A stretch of 5,236 nucleotides of DNA from Trebonia sp. Its GTDB lineage: Bacteria > Actinomycetota > Actinomycetes > Streptosporangiales > Streptosporangiaceae. This document shows, piece by piece, positions 1 through 5,236 of this stretch (position 1 is its first letter; the number at the start of each line of letters is the position of its first letter). The translations under genes and the position numbers were made by a program. The notes under the pieces were generated by a model. The model saw only the letters and a list, made by a program, of their open reading frames with translations. It did not search any database and was not told the DNA's origin. The stretch lies in the NCBI GenBank assembly GCA_030038035.1, contig JASHPP010000517.1, positions 1 through 5,236 on the forward strand. The letters run 5' to 3'.

Positions 1-89
1 CCCCGGTGCACGCCGTCGAACTTGCCGATCGTGACGACGGACTCGCCCCAGCCAGCGGGCACATCGTCAAGGCCGTACCAGCGGTACAC
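1..89 (-). CDS. ribF: Bifunctional riboflavin kinase / FAD synthetase (partial, N-terminal 29 codons)
   Basis: The visible 29 codons translate to a peptide beginning (V/M)YRWYGLDDVPAGWGESVV and continuing into TIGKFDGVHRG. The last part matches the conserved G-x-FDGVHxGH nucleotide-binding motif at the N-terminus of RibF, where the FMN adenylyltransferase domain begins. The riboflavin kinase domain would lie beyond the left edge. In the family, the enzyme phosphorylates riboflavin to FMN and then adenylates FMN to FAD in the cytoplasm. The start is GTG at 89-87. It is the first start after an in-frame TAA at 117-119, and a strong AGGAGG lies 11 bases upstream of it. Position downstream of truB on the same strand is the usual actinobacterial place for ribF. 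The Lys in TIGKFDG falls at a variable family position, so I attach no meaning to it. The identification is confident despite the short length; the rest of the gene is not visible. Confidence 0.88.
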   Translation of the reverse strand, partial: MYRWYGLDDVPAGWGESVVTIGKFDGVHR

Positions 90-100
90 GACTCTTCGCT

Positions 101-106
101 CCTCCT
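101..106 (-). promoter_or_regulatory. Shine-Dalgarno sequence of ribF
   Basis: The minus strand reads AAGGAGGA over 107-100, a near-perfect match to the anti-Shine-Dalgarno end of 16S rRNA. AGGAGG (106-101) is 11 bases from the GTG at 89, slightly long but workable. It decides the ribF start and suggests that ribF is translated independently of truB. Confidence 0.75.
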
Positions 107-119
107 TCGCTCCGGATTA

Positions 120-125
120 AGCCTA
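120..125 (-). promoter_or_regulatory. Possible -10 element of a ribF promoter
   Basis: The minus strand reads TAGGCT at 125-120, which fits the TAnnnT -10 pattern common in actinomycete housekeeping promoters. A start near 113 would leave a short leader of about 24 bases containing the ribF Shine-Dalgarno. I see no good -35 hexamer 16-19 bases upstream, so this is a weak call. It rests mainly on position and on the long gap separating ribF from truB. Confidence 0.25.
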
Positions 126-260
126 GCCATCCCCGGTGCGGCCCCGCGCTCAGGTCACAACCGGCCGAGGATGCCGGGCGCTTGCGGCCCTGATTCCCCC
201 CCGGTGGGGCACTTGGCGCCCGTCCCCGCATGACACGCCGTGTGCCGGGTTGACAACAAG

Positions 261-299
261 ATCAGGGCTCGCGGCCCCTTGCGGGTCGCGGGCCCTGAT
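261..299 (-). terminator. Strong stem-loop, possible terminator of the infB-truB transcript
   Basis: Bases 261-277 pair with 283-299 around a five-base loop (278-282). On the plus strand all 17 positions pair, with two G-T wobbles (269/291 and 274/286). On the minus strand those two become A-C mismatches, leaving 15 Watson-Crick pairs. In the minus direction the stem is followed by CTTGTTGTCAACC, a weak T-rich tail as in degenerate actinobacterial terminators. In the plus direction no T tract follows. The position between truB and ribF supports a minus-strand terminator. The better plus-strand pairing and the 505-base distance from the truB stop argue against it, so the role is uncertain; the stem itself is certain. 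Confidence 0.4.
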
Positions 300-332
300 G
301 CCGGCTGGCGGGTGCGGGCTGGGTACTCACGC

Positions 333-378
333 GGTTGCCCGGGCGGCCGGGCGCAGCGGCGGGCAGGCCCGGGGAACC
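333..378. repeat. Inverted repeat with 11 of 12 paired bases
   Basis: GGTTGCCCGGGC at 333-344 pairs with GCCCGGGGAACC at 367-378. There is one G-G mismatch (337/374) and the loop is 22 bases, very GC-rich. No T tract flanks it on either side. In DNA this rich in GC such a repeat can arise by chance, so I give it no function. Confidence 0.4.
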
Positions 379-479
379 CGATCAGACGAGGCCAGTTAAG
401 GGGCTGCGTCGCCGCTCCCTCGGGTGCATGTCACCTGGACAGCTGATGTGCGTGTGAGCAGTGCGGCAAGGGCGCGGCA

Positions 480-508
480 GGCTGGCCGGGGCGCGGGCGG
501 CTGGCCGG
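480..508. repeat. Short direct repeat, 10 bases, period 19
   Basis: GGCTGGCCGG occurs at 480-489 and again at 499-508. The sequence between them is GC-rich. It may be chance in this composition. No tandem array or integration site is evident. Confidence 0.35.
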
Positions 509-543
509 CGGGCGTCTCAGATAGTGGGACGGCACCGGGAACT

Positions 544-607
544 TAGGACCCGGGCCGCAGCTTTATTGCCCGTTTTATACCGATTTCCGGATGCCGCTCG
601 GGTCCTA
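544..607. repeat. 12-base inverted repeat enclosing an AT-rich loop
   Basis: TAGGACCCGGGC at 544-555 pairs with GCTCGGGTCCTA at 596-607. This gives 11 Watson-Crick pairs and one wobble (553/598 on the plus strand). The 40-base interior (556-595) holds an AT-rich patch, including TTTATT and TTTTATA, that stands out sharply in this genome. It could be an operator, a promoter flanked by a repeat, or a long hairpin. I cannot choose among these from sequence alone. Confidence 0.5.
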
Positions 608-694
608 TCTTGACAGCGTCCGCGGACCGCGCCCGGTATGGGTGGTTTGTCCGCCGGCAGGCCGGGCGGCTTAAGTCCCTGGCATTGCAAGTCC

Positions 695-720
695 ATTGGT
701 GGCGTGGCCCCGCCGCCAAT
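695..720. repeat. Ten-base-pair hairpin downstream of truB
   Basis: ATTGGTGGCG at 695-704 pairs with CGCCGCCAAT at 711-720 around a six-base loop, with one G-T wobble (700/715) on the plus strand. It lies about 85 bases past the truB stop. Neither side has a T tract, so a classical terminator is doubtful. It could stabilise the 3' end of the truB message or slow polymerase. Confidence 0.45.
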
Positions 721-803
721 AGCCGCCGGGACCTTACCGGCCCGGAGCGGTCCCCGACCTGGCAGTGGGGGTGCGGGCTGCGGGGAGGGCCTTCGGGCAA
801 GTC

Positions 804-1820
804 CTATGTCGCCGGCAGGCCGGGAATCGGGGCAGCGAAGACGGCCAGGGAGCGCAGGCGGCCCGCTTCTTCGGTGACTAGCGCGACTAGAGCGCCATCT
901 GGGGCGAAGGCTGCCAGCGGGGTTTTCGGGGTTGCGACGGAGGAGGCCGTCGCGGGGGGGACGGCGGCGCAGGGCGTGGCCGAGGGTGTGCCGGCGGGCG
1001 CTATCGGGGCGGGCACCGGGATGCGGGCGCCGTTGGCCAGGCGGCGGGCGTCGTCCGCAGTCAGGTCGACCCGCGGGAAGGTCGCCGCGGCGGCTTCGGC
1101 CAGGGGAGTCACGACGAATCGTTCGGACAATTGAGCCAAGGTCCGGGCCTGTGCGATCGTGTAGGCCCCGACCGAAGTACGGCGCAAGGCCGTCAGGTGC
1201 CCCCCTGTGCCAAGCGCGCCGCCGAGGTCGCGGGCGAGCGCGCGGATGTAGGTGCCGCTCGAGCAGCGGATCGTCGCGTCCACGTCGAGGCAGTCGCCGG
1301 CCGGGCGCACGCCGGTGATCGCGAACGCGTAGACGGTCACCGGGCGGGGCGGCAGTTCCGGCGCGGCGCCGGCCCTGGTCAGCTTGTACGCGCGCGTGCC
1401 GCCGACCTTGATCGCGCTCACGCGCGGCGGGACCTGGGAGATCTCTCCGGTCAGCGCGGCCACCCCGGCGTCGAGCGCCGCTCGCGGAAGGCCGGCCGCG
1501 GGCGTGCCGCCGGCGGGCTCCCCCTCGGCGTCGTCGGTGGTGGTCGACTGGCCGAGCCGGATGGTCGCCGCGTACTCCTTCCGCGACAGCGACAGGTACC
1601 CGAGCAGCCGCGTCGCCTTCTCCACCCCGACGACCAGGACGCCGGTCGCCATCGGGTCGAGCGTGCCCGCGTGACCGACGCGGCGGGTCCCGGCCAGCCT
1701 GCGGACCCGGGCCACCACGTCGTGTGAGGTCATGCCGCCGGGCTTGTCGACGACGACGATGCCGTCCGGCGGGGCGACCGCCGTGGATCTGGATCGCCCG
1801 GCGCCGCCGTCAGTGGTCAC
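804..1820 (-). CDS. truB: tRNA pseudouridine(55) synthase TruB
   Basis: TruB converts uridine 55 in the T loop of tRNA to pseudouridine. From the GTG at 1820 the protein has 338 residues. The N-terminal strand GIVVVDKPGGMTSHD (20-34) is the family signature. The active-site motif GHAGTLDPMATG spans 49-60, with catalytic Asp55. KEY at 81-83 supplies the conserved Tyr, and VPPRVSAIKVGG at 130-141 and RCSSGTYIRALARDLG at 185-200 are further TruB motifs. A PUA-like C-terminal domain follows from about residue 250. It is interrupted near 269-301 by an Ala/Pro/Thr-rich stretch that lengthens the protein beyond the usual ~300 residues. The GTG overlaps the rbfA stop as GTGA, implying coupled translation, and no strong Shine-Dalgarno is present. 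An in-frame upstream start at 1949 would add 43 Arg/Gly-rich residues read out of frame from rbfA, and I reject it. Confidence 0.96.
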   Translation of the reverse strand: MTTDGGAGRSRSTAVAPPDGIVVVDKPGGMTSHDVVARVRRLAGTRRVGHAGTLDPMATGVLVVGVEKATRLLGYLSLSRKEYAATIRLGQSTTTDDAEGEPAGGTPAAGLPRAALDAGVAALTGEISQVPPRVSAIKVGGTRAYKLTRAGAAPELPPRPVTVYAFAITGVRPAGDCLDVDATIRCSSGTYIRALARDLGGALGTGGHLTALRRTSVGAYTIAQARTLAQLSERFVVTPLAEAAAATFPRVDLTADDARRLANGARIPVPAPIAPAGTPSATPCAAVPPATASSVATPKTPLAAFAPDGALVALVTEEAGRLRSLAVFAAPIPGLPAT

Positions 1821-2326
1821 GCCTGCCGCTCGTCCTCGCCGGCCCGGTCGTCGCCGGCATCCGCCGCGTCCCAGTCCCCGTCCTCGTCCTCGTCGTCCCA
1901 GTCGTCCTCGGTGGCCGGCTTGCGGTAGGGGTCCGGGTCGCCTGCCCACTGCGCGCCCTCGCGGGTGCGGGCGAGTTCGGCGTCGGCCTGCCGCGCGGCC
2001 GCCACCAGGTCGTCGATCCGGCGCGCGCTGTCAGGGAGCACGTCGGCGACGAACTCGAGCGACGGCGTGTGCCGCAGCCCGATCTGCCGCCCGACCTCCG
2101 AGCGGATGACACCGGTGGCACTGCGCAGCGCCTGCGCGGTTTCGGCCTGCTCTTCAGGCGAGCCGTACACCGTGTAGTAGACCGTCGCCTCCCGCAGGTC
2201 GCTGGTCAGCCGCGCCTCGGTGACGGTGACGAAACCCAGCCGCGGGTCCTTGATCCGGCGCTCAAGCATCTGGGCGACGATCTTGCTGATCCGCTCGGCG
2301 AGACGACGCGTGTGGGCGGCGTCCAT
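1817..2326 (-). CDS. rbfA: 30S ribosome-binding factor RbfA
   Basis: RbfA is a KH-fold protein that binds the immature 30S subunit near the 5' end of 16S rRNA and supports late maturation and cold adaptation. The 169-residue product has the family N-terminus RRLAERISKIVAQML (7-21). RIKDPRLGFVTVTEARLT (24-41) and the strand REATVYYTVYG (45-55) follow. The RNA-binding helix and strand, IRSEVGRQIGLRHTPSLEF, span 74-92. The core ends near 120. The rest is a very acidic tail (about 140-167) rich in Asp and Glu with two Trp, so the protein is longer than the ~130 residues of the E. coli form. The ATG at 2326 is preceded by GAGGAG nine bases upstream, and it lies six bases past the stop of the DUF503 gene. 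The 3' end overlaps the truB start. Confidence 0.96.
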   Translation of the reverse strand: MDAAHTRRLAERISKIVAQMLERRIKDPRLGFVTVTEARLTSDLREATVYYTVYGSPEEQAETAQALRSATGVIRSEVGRQIGLRHTPSLEFVADVLPDSARRIDDLVAAARQADAELARTREGAQWAGDPDPYRKPATEDDWDDEDEDGDWDAADAGDDRAGEDERQA

Positions 2327-2332
2327 GGTCGG

Positions 2333-2608
2333 TCACTCCTCTTCGGTAAACAGCCGCTGCCTCGCCGACAGCAGCTCGATCTCCGGCCGCGCCGCGACCA
2401 GGCGCTCGCACTCGTCGAGCACCGCGGTGGCGTTGCCCGCGGTGGCGGACACCACCGCCACCCCGATTTCAGCACGCCGGTGCAGGTCGAGATGACCTGT
2501 TTCGGCGACCGCGACGCCGGGGTACCGGCGCCGCAGTTCCGCGACGAGCGGCCGGACGACGGCCCGCTTCTGCTTCAGCGAGCGGACGTCGCCAAGCAGC
2601 ACGTCCAT
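2333..2608 (-). CDS. DUF503 domain-containing protein (YlxP-like), start uncertain
   Basis: From the ATG at 2608 this gives 91 residues. The motif LLGDVRSLKQKR (4-15), then ETGHLDLHRRAEIGVAVV (36-53), and a C-terminal ECERLVAARPEIELLSARQR (67-86) are typical of DUF503. This is a small alpha/beta protein encoded between infB and rbfA in many Gram-positive bacteria; its molecular role is not established. The context suggests a link to translation or ribosome assembly. The start is a problem. The reading frame continues upstream with YIAALTMDV, which resembles the usual family N-terminus (M-Y/F-x-G-x-L). The codon in the expected start position is TCG (2629-2627), with GGGAG just upstream of it. 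The ATG at 2608 lacks a Shine-Dalgarno and would remove part of the first strand. An ATG at 2704 is in frame but overlaps infB by 85 bases and adds an Arg-rich leader unlike the family. I chose 2608 as the nearest canonical start. Confidence 0.85.
   Translation of the reverse strand: MDVLLGDVRSLKQKRAVVRPLVAELRRRYPGVAVAETGHLDLHRRAEIGVAVVSATAGNATAVLDECERLVAARPEIELLSARQRLFTEEE
2336..2341 (-). promoter_or_regulatory. Shine-Dalgarno sequence of rbfA
   Basis: GAGGAG on the minus strand (2341-2336) sits nine bases upstream of the rbfA ATG. It lies inside the last codons of the DUF503 gene, where it encodes part of the terminal Glu run. Ribosomes finishing DUF503 would therefore uncover or reuse this site, which supports translational coupling. 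Confidence 0.7.
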
Positions 2609-2619
2609 CGTCAGCGCCG

Positions 2620-5236
2620 CTATGTACGAGGCTTCTCCCGCATCTCGAAGGTCTCGATGACGTCCTCGATCCTGATGTCGTTGTAGCCGACGCCGATGCC
2701 GCACTCGTAGCCCTCGCGGACCTCGGTCACGTCGTCCTTGAACCGGCGCAGCGACTCGACCGTGAGGTGGTCGGAGATCACCACGCCGTCGCGGATCAGC
2801 CGCGCCTTGCTGTTGCGGTGAATCGCGCCGGAGCGGACGATGCAGCCGGCGATGTTGCCGACCCGCGGCACACGGAAGACCTCGCGGACTTCGGCGGTAC
2901 CGAGCTGGACCTCCTCGAACTCAGGCTTGAGCATGCCCTTGAGCGCGGCCTCGACCTCCTCGATCGCCTGGTAGATGATCGAGTAGTAGCGGATGTCCAC
3001 GCCCTCGCGCTGTGCGAGCTCACCCGCCCGGCCGGCCGGCCGGACGTTGAAGCCGATGATCACGGCGTCGGACGCGATGGCCAGGTTCACGTCGTCCTGC
3101 GTGATCGCGCCGACCCCGCGGCCGATGACCCGCAGGCTGACTTCCTCGCCGACGTCGATCTTCAGCAGCGCGTCCTCCAGGGCTTCCACCGAGCCGGACA
3201 CGTCGCCCTTGATGATCAGCAGCAGTTCCTCGCGCTCGCCGGCCTTGAGCGCCGACTCCAGGTCCTCGAGCGTGACCCTTCTGCGGCGCTGGGCGAACTG
3301 GGCGGTCCGCTCGCGCGCCTCGCGGCGCTCGGCGATCTGCCTGGCCACCCGGTCGTCGGAGACGACGAGGAAGTTGTCGCCGGCGTCGGGGACCGCGGTG
3401 AGGCCGAGCACCTGCACCGGCCGGGACGGCAGCGCCTCGGTCAGCTGGCTGCCGTTCTCGTCGAGCATGGCCCGGACCCGGCCGTAGGCGTCGCCAGCCA
3501 CGATCGAGTCGCCGATGTGCAGCGTGCCGCGCTGCACGAGCATGGTGGCCACCGGGCCGCGGCCCTTGTCGAGCTGCGCCTCGATCACCACGCCCTGCGC
3601 GTCCTGGTCCGGGTTGGCGCGCAGGTCGAGCGCGGCGTCCGCGGTGAGGATGATCGCCTCGAGCAGCGCGTCGATGCCGATCAGCTTCGTGGCGGACACG
3701 TCCACGAACTGCGTGTCGCCGCCGAACTCCTCGGCGACCAGCCCGTACTCGGTCAGCTGCGCCCGCACCCGCTGCGGGTCGGCGCCCTCCTTGTCGATCT
3801 TGTTGACCGCCACGACGATCGGCACGCCGGCCGCCTGCGCGTGGTTCAGCGCCTCGGTGGTCTGCGGCTTCACGCCGTCATCCGCCGCCACGACGAGCAC
3901 CACCAGGTCGGTGGTCTCTGCGCCGCGGGCACGCATGGCGGTGAACGCCTCGTGGCCGGGGGTGTCGATGAACGTGATCTTCCGCTCGTCGCCGTCGACC
4001 TCGGTCGTCACCTGGTAGGCGCCGATGTGCTGGGTGATGCCGCCAGCCTCGCGCGCGACCACGTTCGTGTGCCTGATGGCGTCGAGCAGCTTGGTCTTGC
4101 CATGGTCGACGTGACCCATGACCGTGACCACCGGCGGGCGCGGCCGCAGGTCGGCCTCGTCGCCCTCGTCCTCGCCGAACTCGATGTCGAACGACTCGAG
4201 CAGCTCGCGGTCTTCCTCCTCGGGCGAGACGACCTGGACGTTGTAGTTCAGCTCGGCACCGAGCAGCTGGAGCGTCTCGTCGTTCACCGACTGGGTGGCC
4301 GTGACCATCTCGCCGAGGTGGAACAGCACCTGCACAAGGCTCGCCGGGTTCGCGCCGATCTTGTCGGCGAAGTCGCTCAGGCTTGCCCCGCGGCTGAGCC
4401 GGATGACCTGGCCGCTGCCGCGCGGGACCTGCACGCCGCCGATCGTCGGGGCCTGCATGTTGTCGAACTCTTGCCGCCGCTGCTTCTTCGACTTACGGCC
4501 GCGGCTCGGCTTGCCGCCCGGGCGTCCGAACGCGCCAGCCGTACCGCCGCCTGCCCTGCCCCTGCCGCCTGGCCGCGCCGGCGCACCGCCGCCACCGCCG
4601 GTGGCGCCGCCGGCGGGACCACCGCCGGAGCGCGGGCCGGCGCCGCCGCCGGGACGCGGACCGGCGCCGGTCGTCCGGCCGCCGCCAGGACGCGGACCCG
4701 CGCCGGCCCCCGGGCCGCCAGGCCTGGGACCACGGGCGCCTGGGCCGCCGCCGACGCCCGCCCGGCCGCCGGGACCGCCGGGACCGCCGGAGCCACCAGG
4801 GCCCATGGGGCGGGACGGCATGTTCATCGGGCTCGGTCGCGGGCCGCCGGGACGCGGGCCGCCCGGACGCGGACCGCCGTCACCTCCGAAGCCAGCACCG
4901 GCAGGGCCGGCCGGCAGACCCGGCCGGCCTGGGCCACGGCCGCCGGGACGGCCCGCCCCGGGGCCGGACGCGCCGGGCATGCCGGGGCGCGGACCGCGGT
5001 CGCCGCGGTCACCGCGGTCGACGCGGTCCCTGTCGCGGTCGCGGTCGGGGCGGTCGGCACCGAAGCCGGGGCGCGCGGGCGGGGTGGCACCCATGCCGGT
5101 CGCCGTCGAGCTGAACGGGTTGTTACCAGGCCGCGGACCCGGACGCTGGCCGCGCTGCCCGGGAGCGACCGGCCGGGGAGCACCCGGGCGCGGCGCGCCT
5201 GGACGGGCGGCGCCCGGTGCACCGTACGTGCCGCTC
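2620..5236 (-). CDS. infB: Translation initiation factor IF-2 (partial, N-terminus outside window)
   Basis: IF-2 is the GTPase that delivers fMet-tRNA to the 30S subunit and drives 50S joining. The frame is open to the right edge and gives 871 residues. Numbering below starts at the Met encoded at 5094, with 47 residues before it. Residues up to about 195 are a Gly/Pro/Arg-rich disordered arm. A basic segment ([13 protein letters not shown], 198-210) leads into an IF2_N domain at about 215-285. The G domain has G1 GHVDHGKT (327-334), switch GGIT (351-354), G3 DTPGHE (377-382, with catalytic His381), G4 NKID (431-434) and SAT (467-469). Domain II (about 500-600), domain III (about 620-720) and the fMet-tRNA-binding C2 domain (about 725-820, [11 protein letters not shown]) follow, ending FEMREKPRT. 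All GTPase motifs are intact. Full actinobacterial IF-2 is usually around 950-1050 residues, so perhaps 100-200 are missing by inference. The stop is 11 bases before the DUF503 ATG. Confidence 0.98.
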   Translation of the reverse strand, partial: SGTYGAPGAARPGAPRPGAPRPVAPGQRGQRPGPRPGNNPFSSTATGMGATPPARPGFGADRPDRDRDRDRVDRGDRGDRGPRPGMPGASGPGAGRPGGRGPGRPGLPAGPAGAGFGGDGGPRPGGPRPGGPRPSPMNMPSRPMGPGGSGGPGGPGGRAGVGGGPGARGPRPGGPGAGAGPRPGGGRTTGAGPRPGGGAGPRSGGGPAGGATGGGGGAPARPGGRGRAGGGTAGAFGRPGGKPSRGRKSKKQRRQEFDNMQAPTIGGVQVPRGSGQVIRLSRGASLSDFADKIGANPASLVQVLFHLGEMVTATQSVNDETLQLLGAELNYNVQVVSPEEEDRELLESFDIEFGEDEGDEADLRPRPPVVTVMGHVDHGKTKLLDAIRHTNVVAREAGGITQHIGAYQVTTEVDGDERKITFIDTPGHEAFTAMRARGAETTDLVVLVVAADDGVKPQTTEALNHAQAAGVPIVVAVNKIDKEGADPQRVRAQLTEYGLVAEEFGGDTQFVDVSATKLIGIDALLEAIILTADAALDLRANPDQDAQGVVIEAQLDKGRGPVATMLVQRGTLHIGDSIVAGDAYGRVRAMLDENGSQLTEALPSRPVQVLGLTAVPDAGDNFLVVSDDRVARQIAERREARERTAQFAQRRRRVTLEDLESALKAGEREELLLIIKGDVSGSVEALEDALLKIDVGEEVSLRVIGRGVGAITQDDVNLAIASDAVIIGFNVRPAGRAGELAQREGVDIRYYSIIYQAIEEVEAALKGMLKPEFEEVQLGTAEVREVFRVPRVGNIAGCIVRSGAIHRNSKARLIRDGVVISDHLTVESLRRFKDDVTEVREGYECGIGVGYNDIRIEDVIETFEMREKPRT
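4621..4872 (-). repeat. PRPGG-type repeats in the IF-2 N-terminal arm
   Basis: Within infB, the pentapeptide PRPGG recurs at residues 75, 80, 123, 134 and 146 (counted from the Met at 5094), with relatives at 85 (PRPSP) and 154 (PRSGG). In DNA this appears as repeated GC-rich blocks such as CCGCCGGGACGCGG on the plus strand. The segment is predicted to be disordered. Such arms are common in actinobacterial IF-2 and vary in length between species, probably through slippage or recombination among the repeats. Confidence 0.8.
4993..5055 (-). repeat. Charged DR/RGD dipeptide repeat in the IF-2 arm
   Basis: Residues 14-34 (from the Met at 5094) run as alternating Asp-Arg pairs and then DRG triplets (DRDRDRDR, then [10 protein letters not shown]). 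They are encoded by imperfect CGCGGTC-like units. This zwitterionic block interrupts the otherwise Gly/Pro-rich arm. It is coding sequence in the infB frame and not a separate element. Confidence 0.75.

Larger units (their letters stand above)
90..803. other. Long truB-ribF intergenic region without a convincing gene
   Basis: These 714 bases separate two same-strand genes in an otherwise compact operon. I examined all open frames in it. None has the strong third-position GC bias of the neighbours, a recognisable domain, or a good ribosome-binding site. An 85-codon minus-strand frame at 543-800 opens with TTG just past the truB stop and encodes an Arg/Pro/His-rich string resembling no family I know. 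The region contains inverted repeats at 261-299, 333-378, 544-607 and 695-720, an AT-rich patch at about 560-590, a run of seven C at 196-202, and a short direct repeat at 480-508. I see no tRNA, no riboswitch I recognise and no insertion-sequence remnant. It may hold a terminator for the infB-truB transcript, a promoter for ribF, and possibly an unrecognised RNA or decayed gene. Confidence 0.6.

Noticed and set aside
250..255. TTGACA resembling a -35 box on the plus strand.
   Set aside because: The sequence 16-19 bases downstream is GC-only (around GGCCCC) with no -10, and the 261-299 hairpin occupies the spacer.
610..639. TTGACA followed at 18 bases by CGGTAT on the plus strand, a possible antisense promoter.
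   Set aside because: The -10 match is poor and the better TATGGG lies 21 bases away. Without transcript data this is not supportable.
543..800. An 85-codon minus-strand frame just after truB.
   Set aside because: It needs a TTG start and has no clear Shine-Dalgarno. Codon use is unlike the neighbouring genes and it resembles no known family. A real small gene is not excluded but not supported.
610..1134. A 174-codon plus-strand frame covering the truB 3' end and part of the gap.
   Set aside because: Most of it mirrors truB codons. The product is Ala/Arg/Gly-rich without motifs, and it lacks a ribosome-binding site.
1821..1949. Upstream extension of truB to a start at 1949.
   Set aside because: The extra residues are an Arg/Gly string from reading rbfA in another frame. 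TruB homology begins after the GTG at 1820, which overlaps the rbfA stop in the usual coupled manner.
1724..2686. A 320-codon plus-strand open frame antisense to truB, rbfA, DUF503 and the end of infB.
   Set aside because: It runs opposite four well-identified genes, is Arg-rich with no family resemblance, and is the sort of frame left open when high-GC coding sequence is read from the other strand.
2993..4018. Two Ser/Arg/Thr-rich plus-strand frames (2993-3487 and 3515-4018) antisense to infB.
   Set aside because: They lie wholly within the conserved IF-2 G domain and C-terminal domains on the other strand, and their Ser-rich composition is typical of antisense reading of GC-rich genes.
5001..5016. 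RGD tripeptides in the IF-2 arm, reminiscent of integrin-binding motifs.
   Set aside because: They fall inside an Asp-Arg/Gly low-complexity block of a cytoplasmic protein and are expected by chance there.
4600..5060. Repeat-rich DNA that could suggest a CRISPR or tandem-repeat array.
   Set aside because: The units are irregular and in the infB reading frame, with no constant repeat and unique spacers. They are explained by low-complexity IF-2 protein sequence.

Overview
This is a GC-rich (roughly 70-75% by eye) stretch of an actinobacterial chromosome. It carries the end of the conserved nusA-infB translation and ribosome-assembly operon. Every gene I can support lies on the minus strand, so the operon reads right to left: infB (2620-5236, its N-terminus lies beyond the right edge), a DUF503/YlxP-like gene (2333-2608), rbfA (1817-2326), truB (804-1820), and, after a 714-base gap, the first 29 codons of ribF (1-89). 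This order (infB, DUF503, rbfA, truB, ribF) is the one familiar from Streptomyces-type actinomycetes. The long Gly/Pro/Arg-rich IF-2 N-terminus and the GTG starts also fit that group. The genus cannot be fixed from the sequence.

Layout: infB, DUF503, rbfA and truB are tightly packed. There are 11 bases between infB and the DUF503 ATG and 6 bases between DUF503 and rbfA, and rbfA and truB share a GTGA overlap. This points to one transcript with translational coupling. The run then breaks: bases 90-803 hold no convincing gene but contain several inverted repeats (261-299, 333-378, 544-607, 695-720) and an AT-rich patch near 560-590. ribF follows with its own strong Shine-Dalgarno sequence and a plausible -10 element.

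How the genes work together: IF-2 recruits fMet-tRNA to the 30S subunit and promotes subunit joining. RbfA helps mature the 30S subunit. TruB makes pseudouridine 55 in tRNA. RibF makes FMN and FAD. DUF503 is a small conserved protein of unknown function that travels with infB and rbfA.

I found no mobile element, CRISPR array, defence locus, tRNA or clearly new system. The points worth a second look are the odd start of the DUF503 gene, the structured truB-ribF gap, and lineage-specific low-complexity segments in IF-2, RbfA and TruB.
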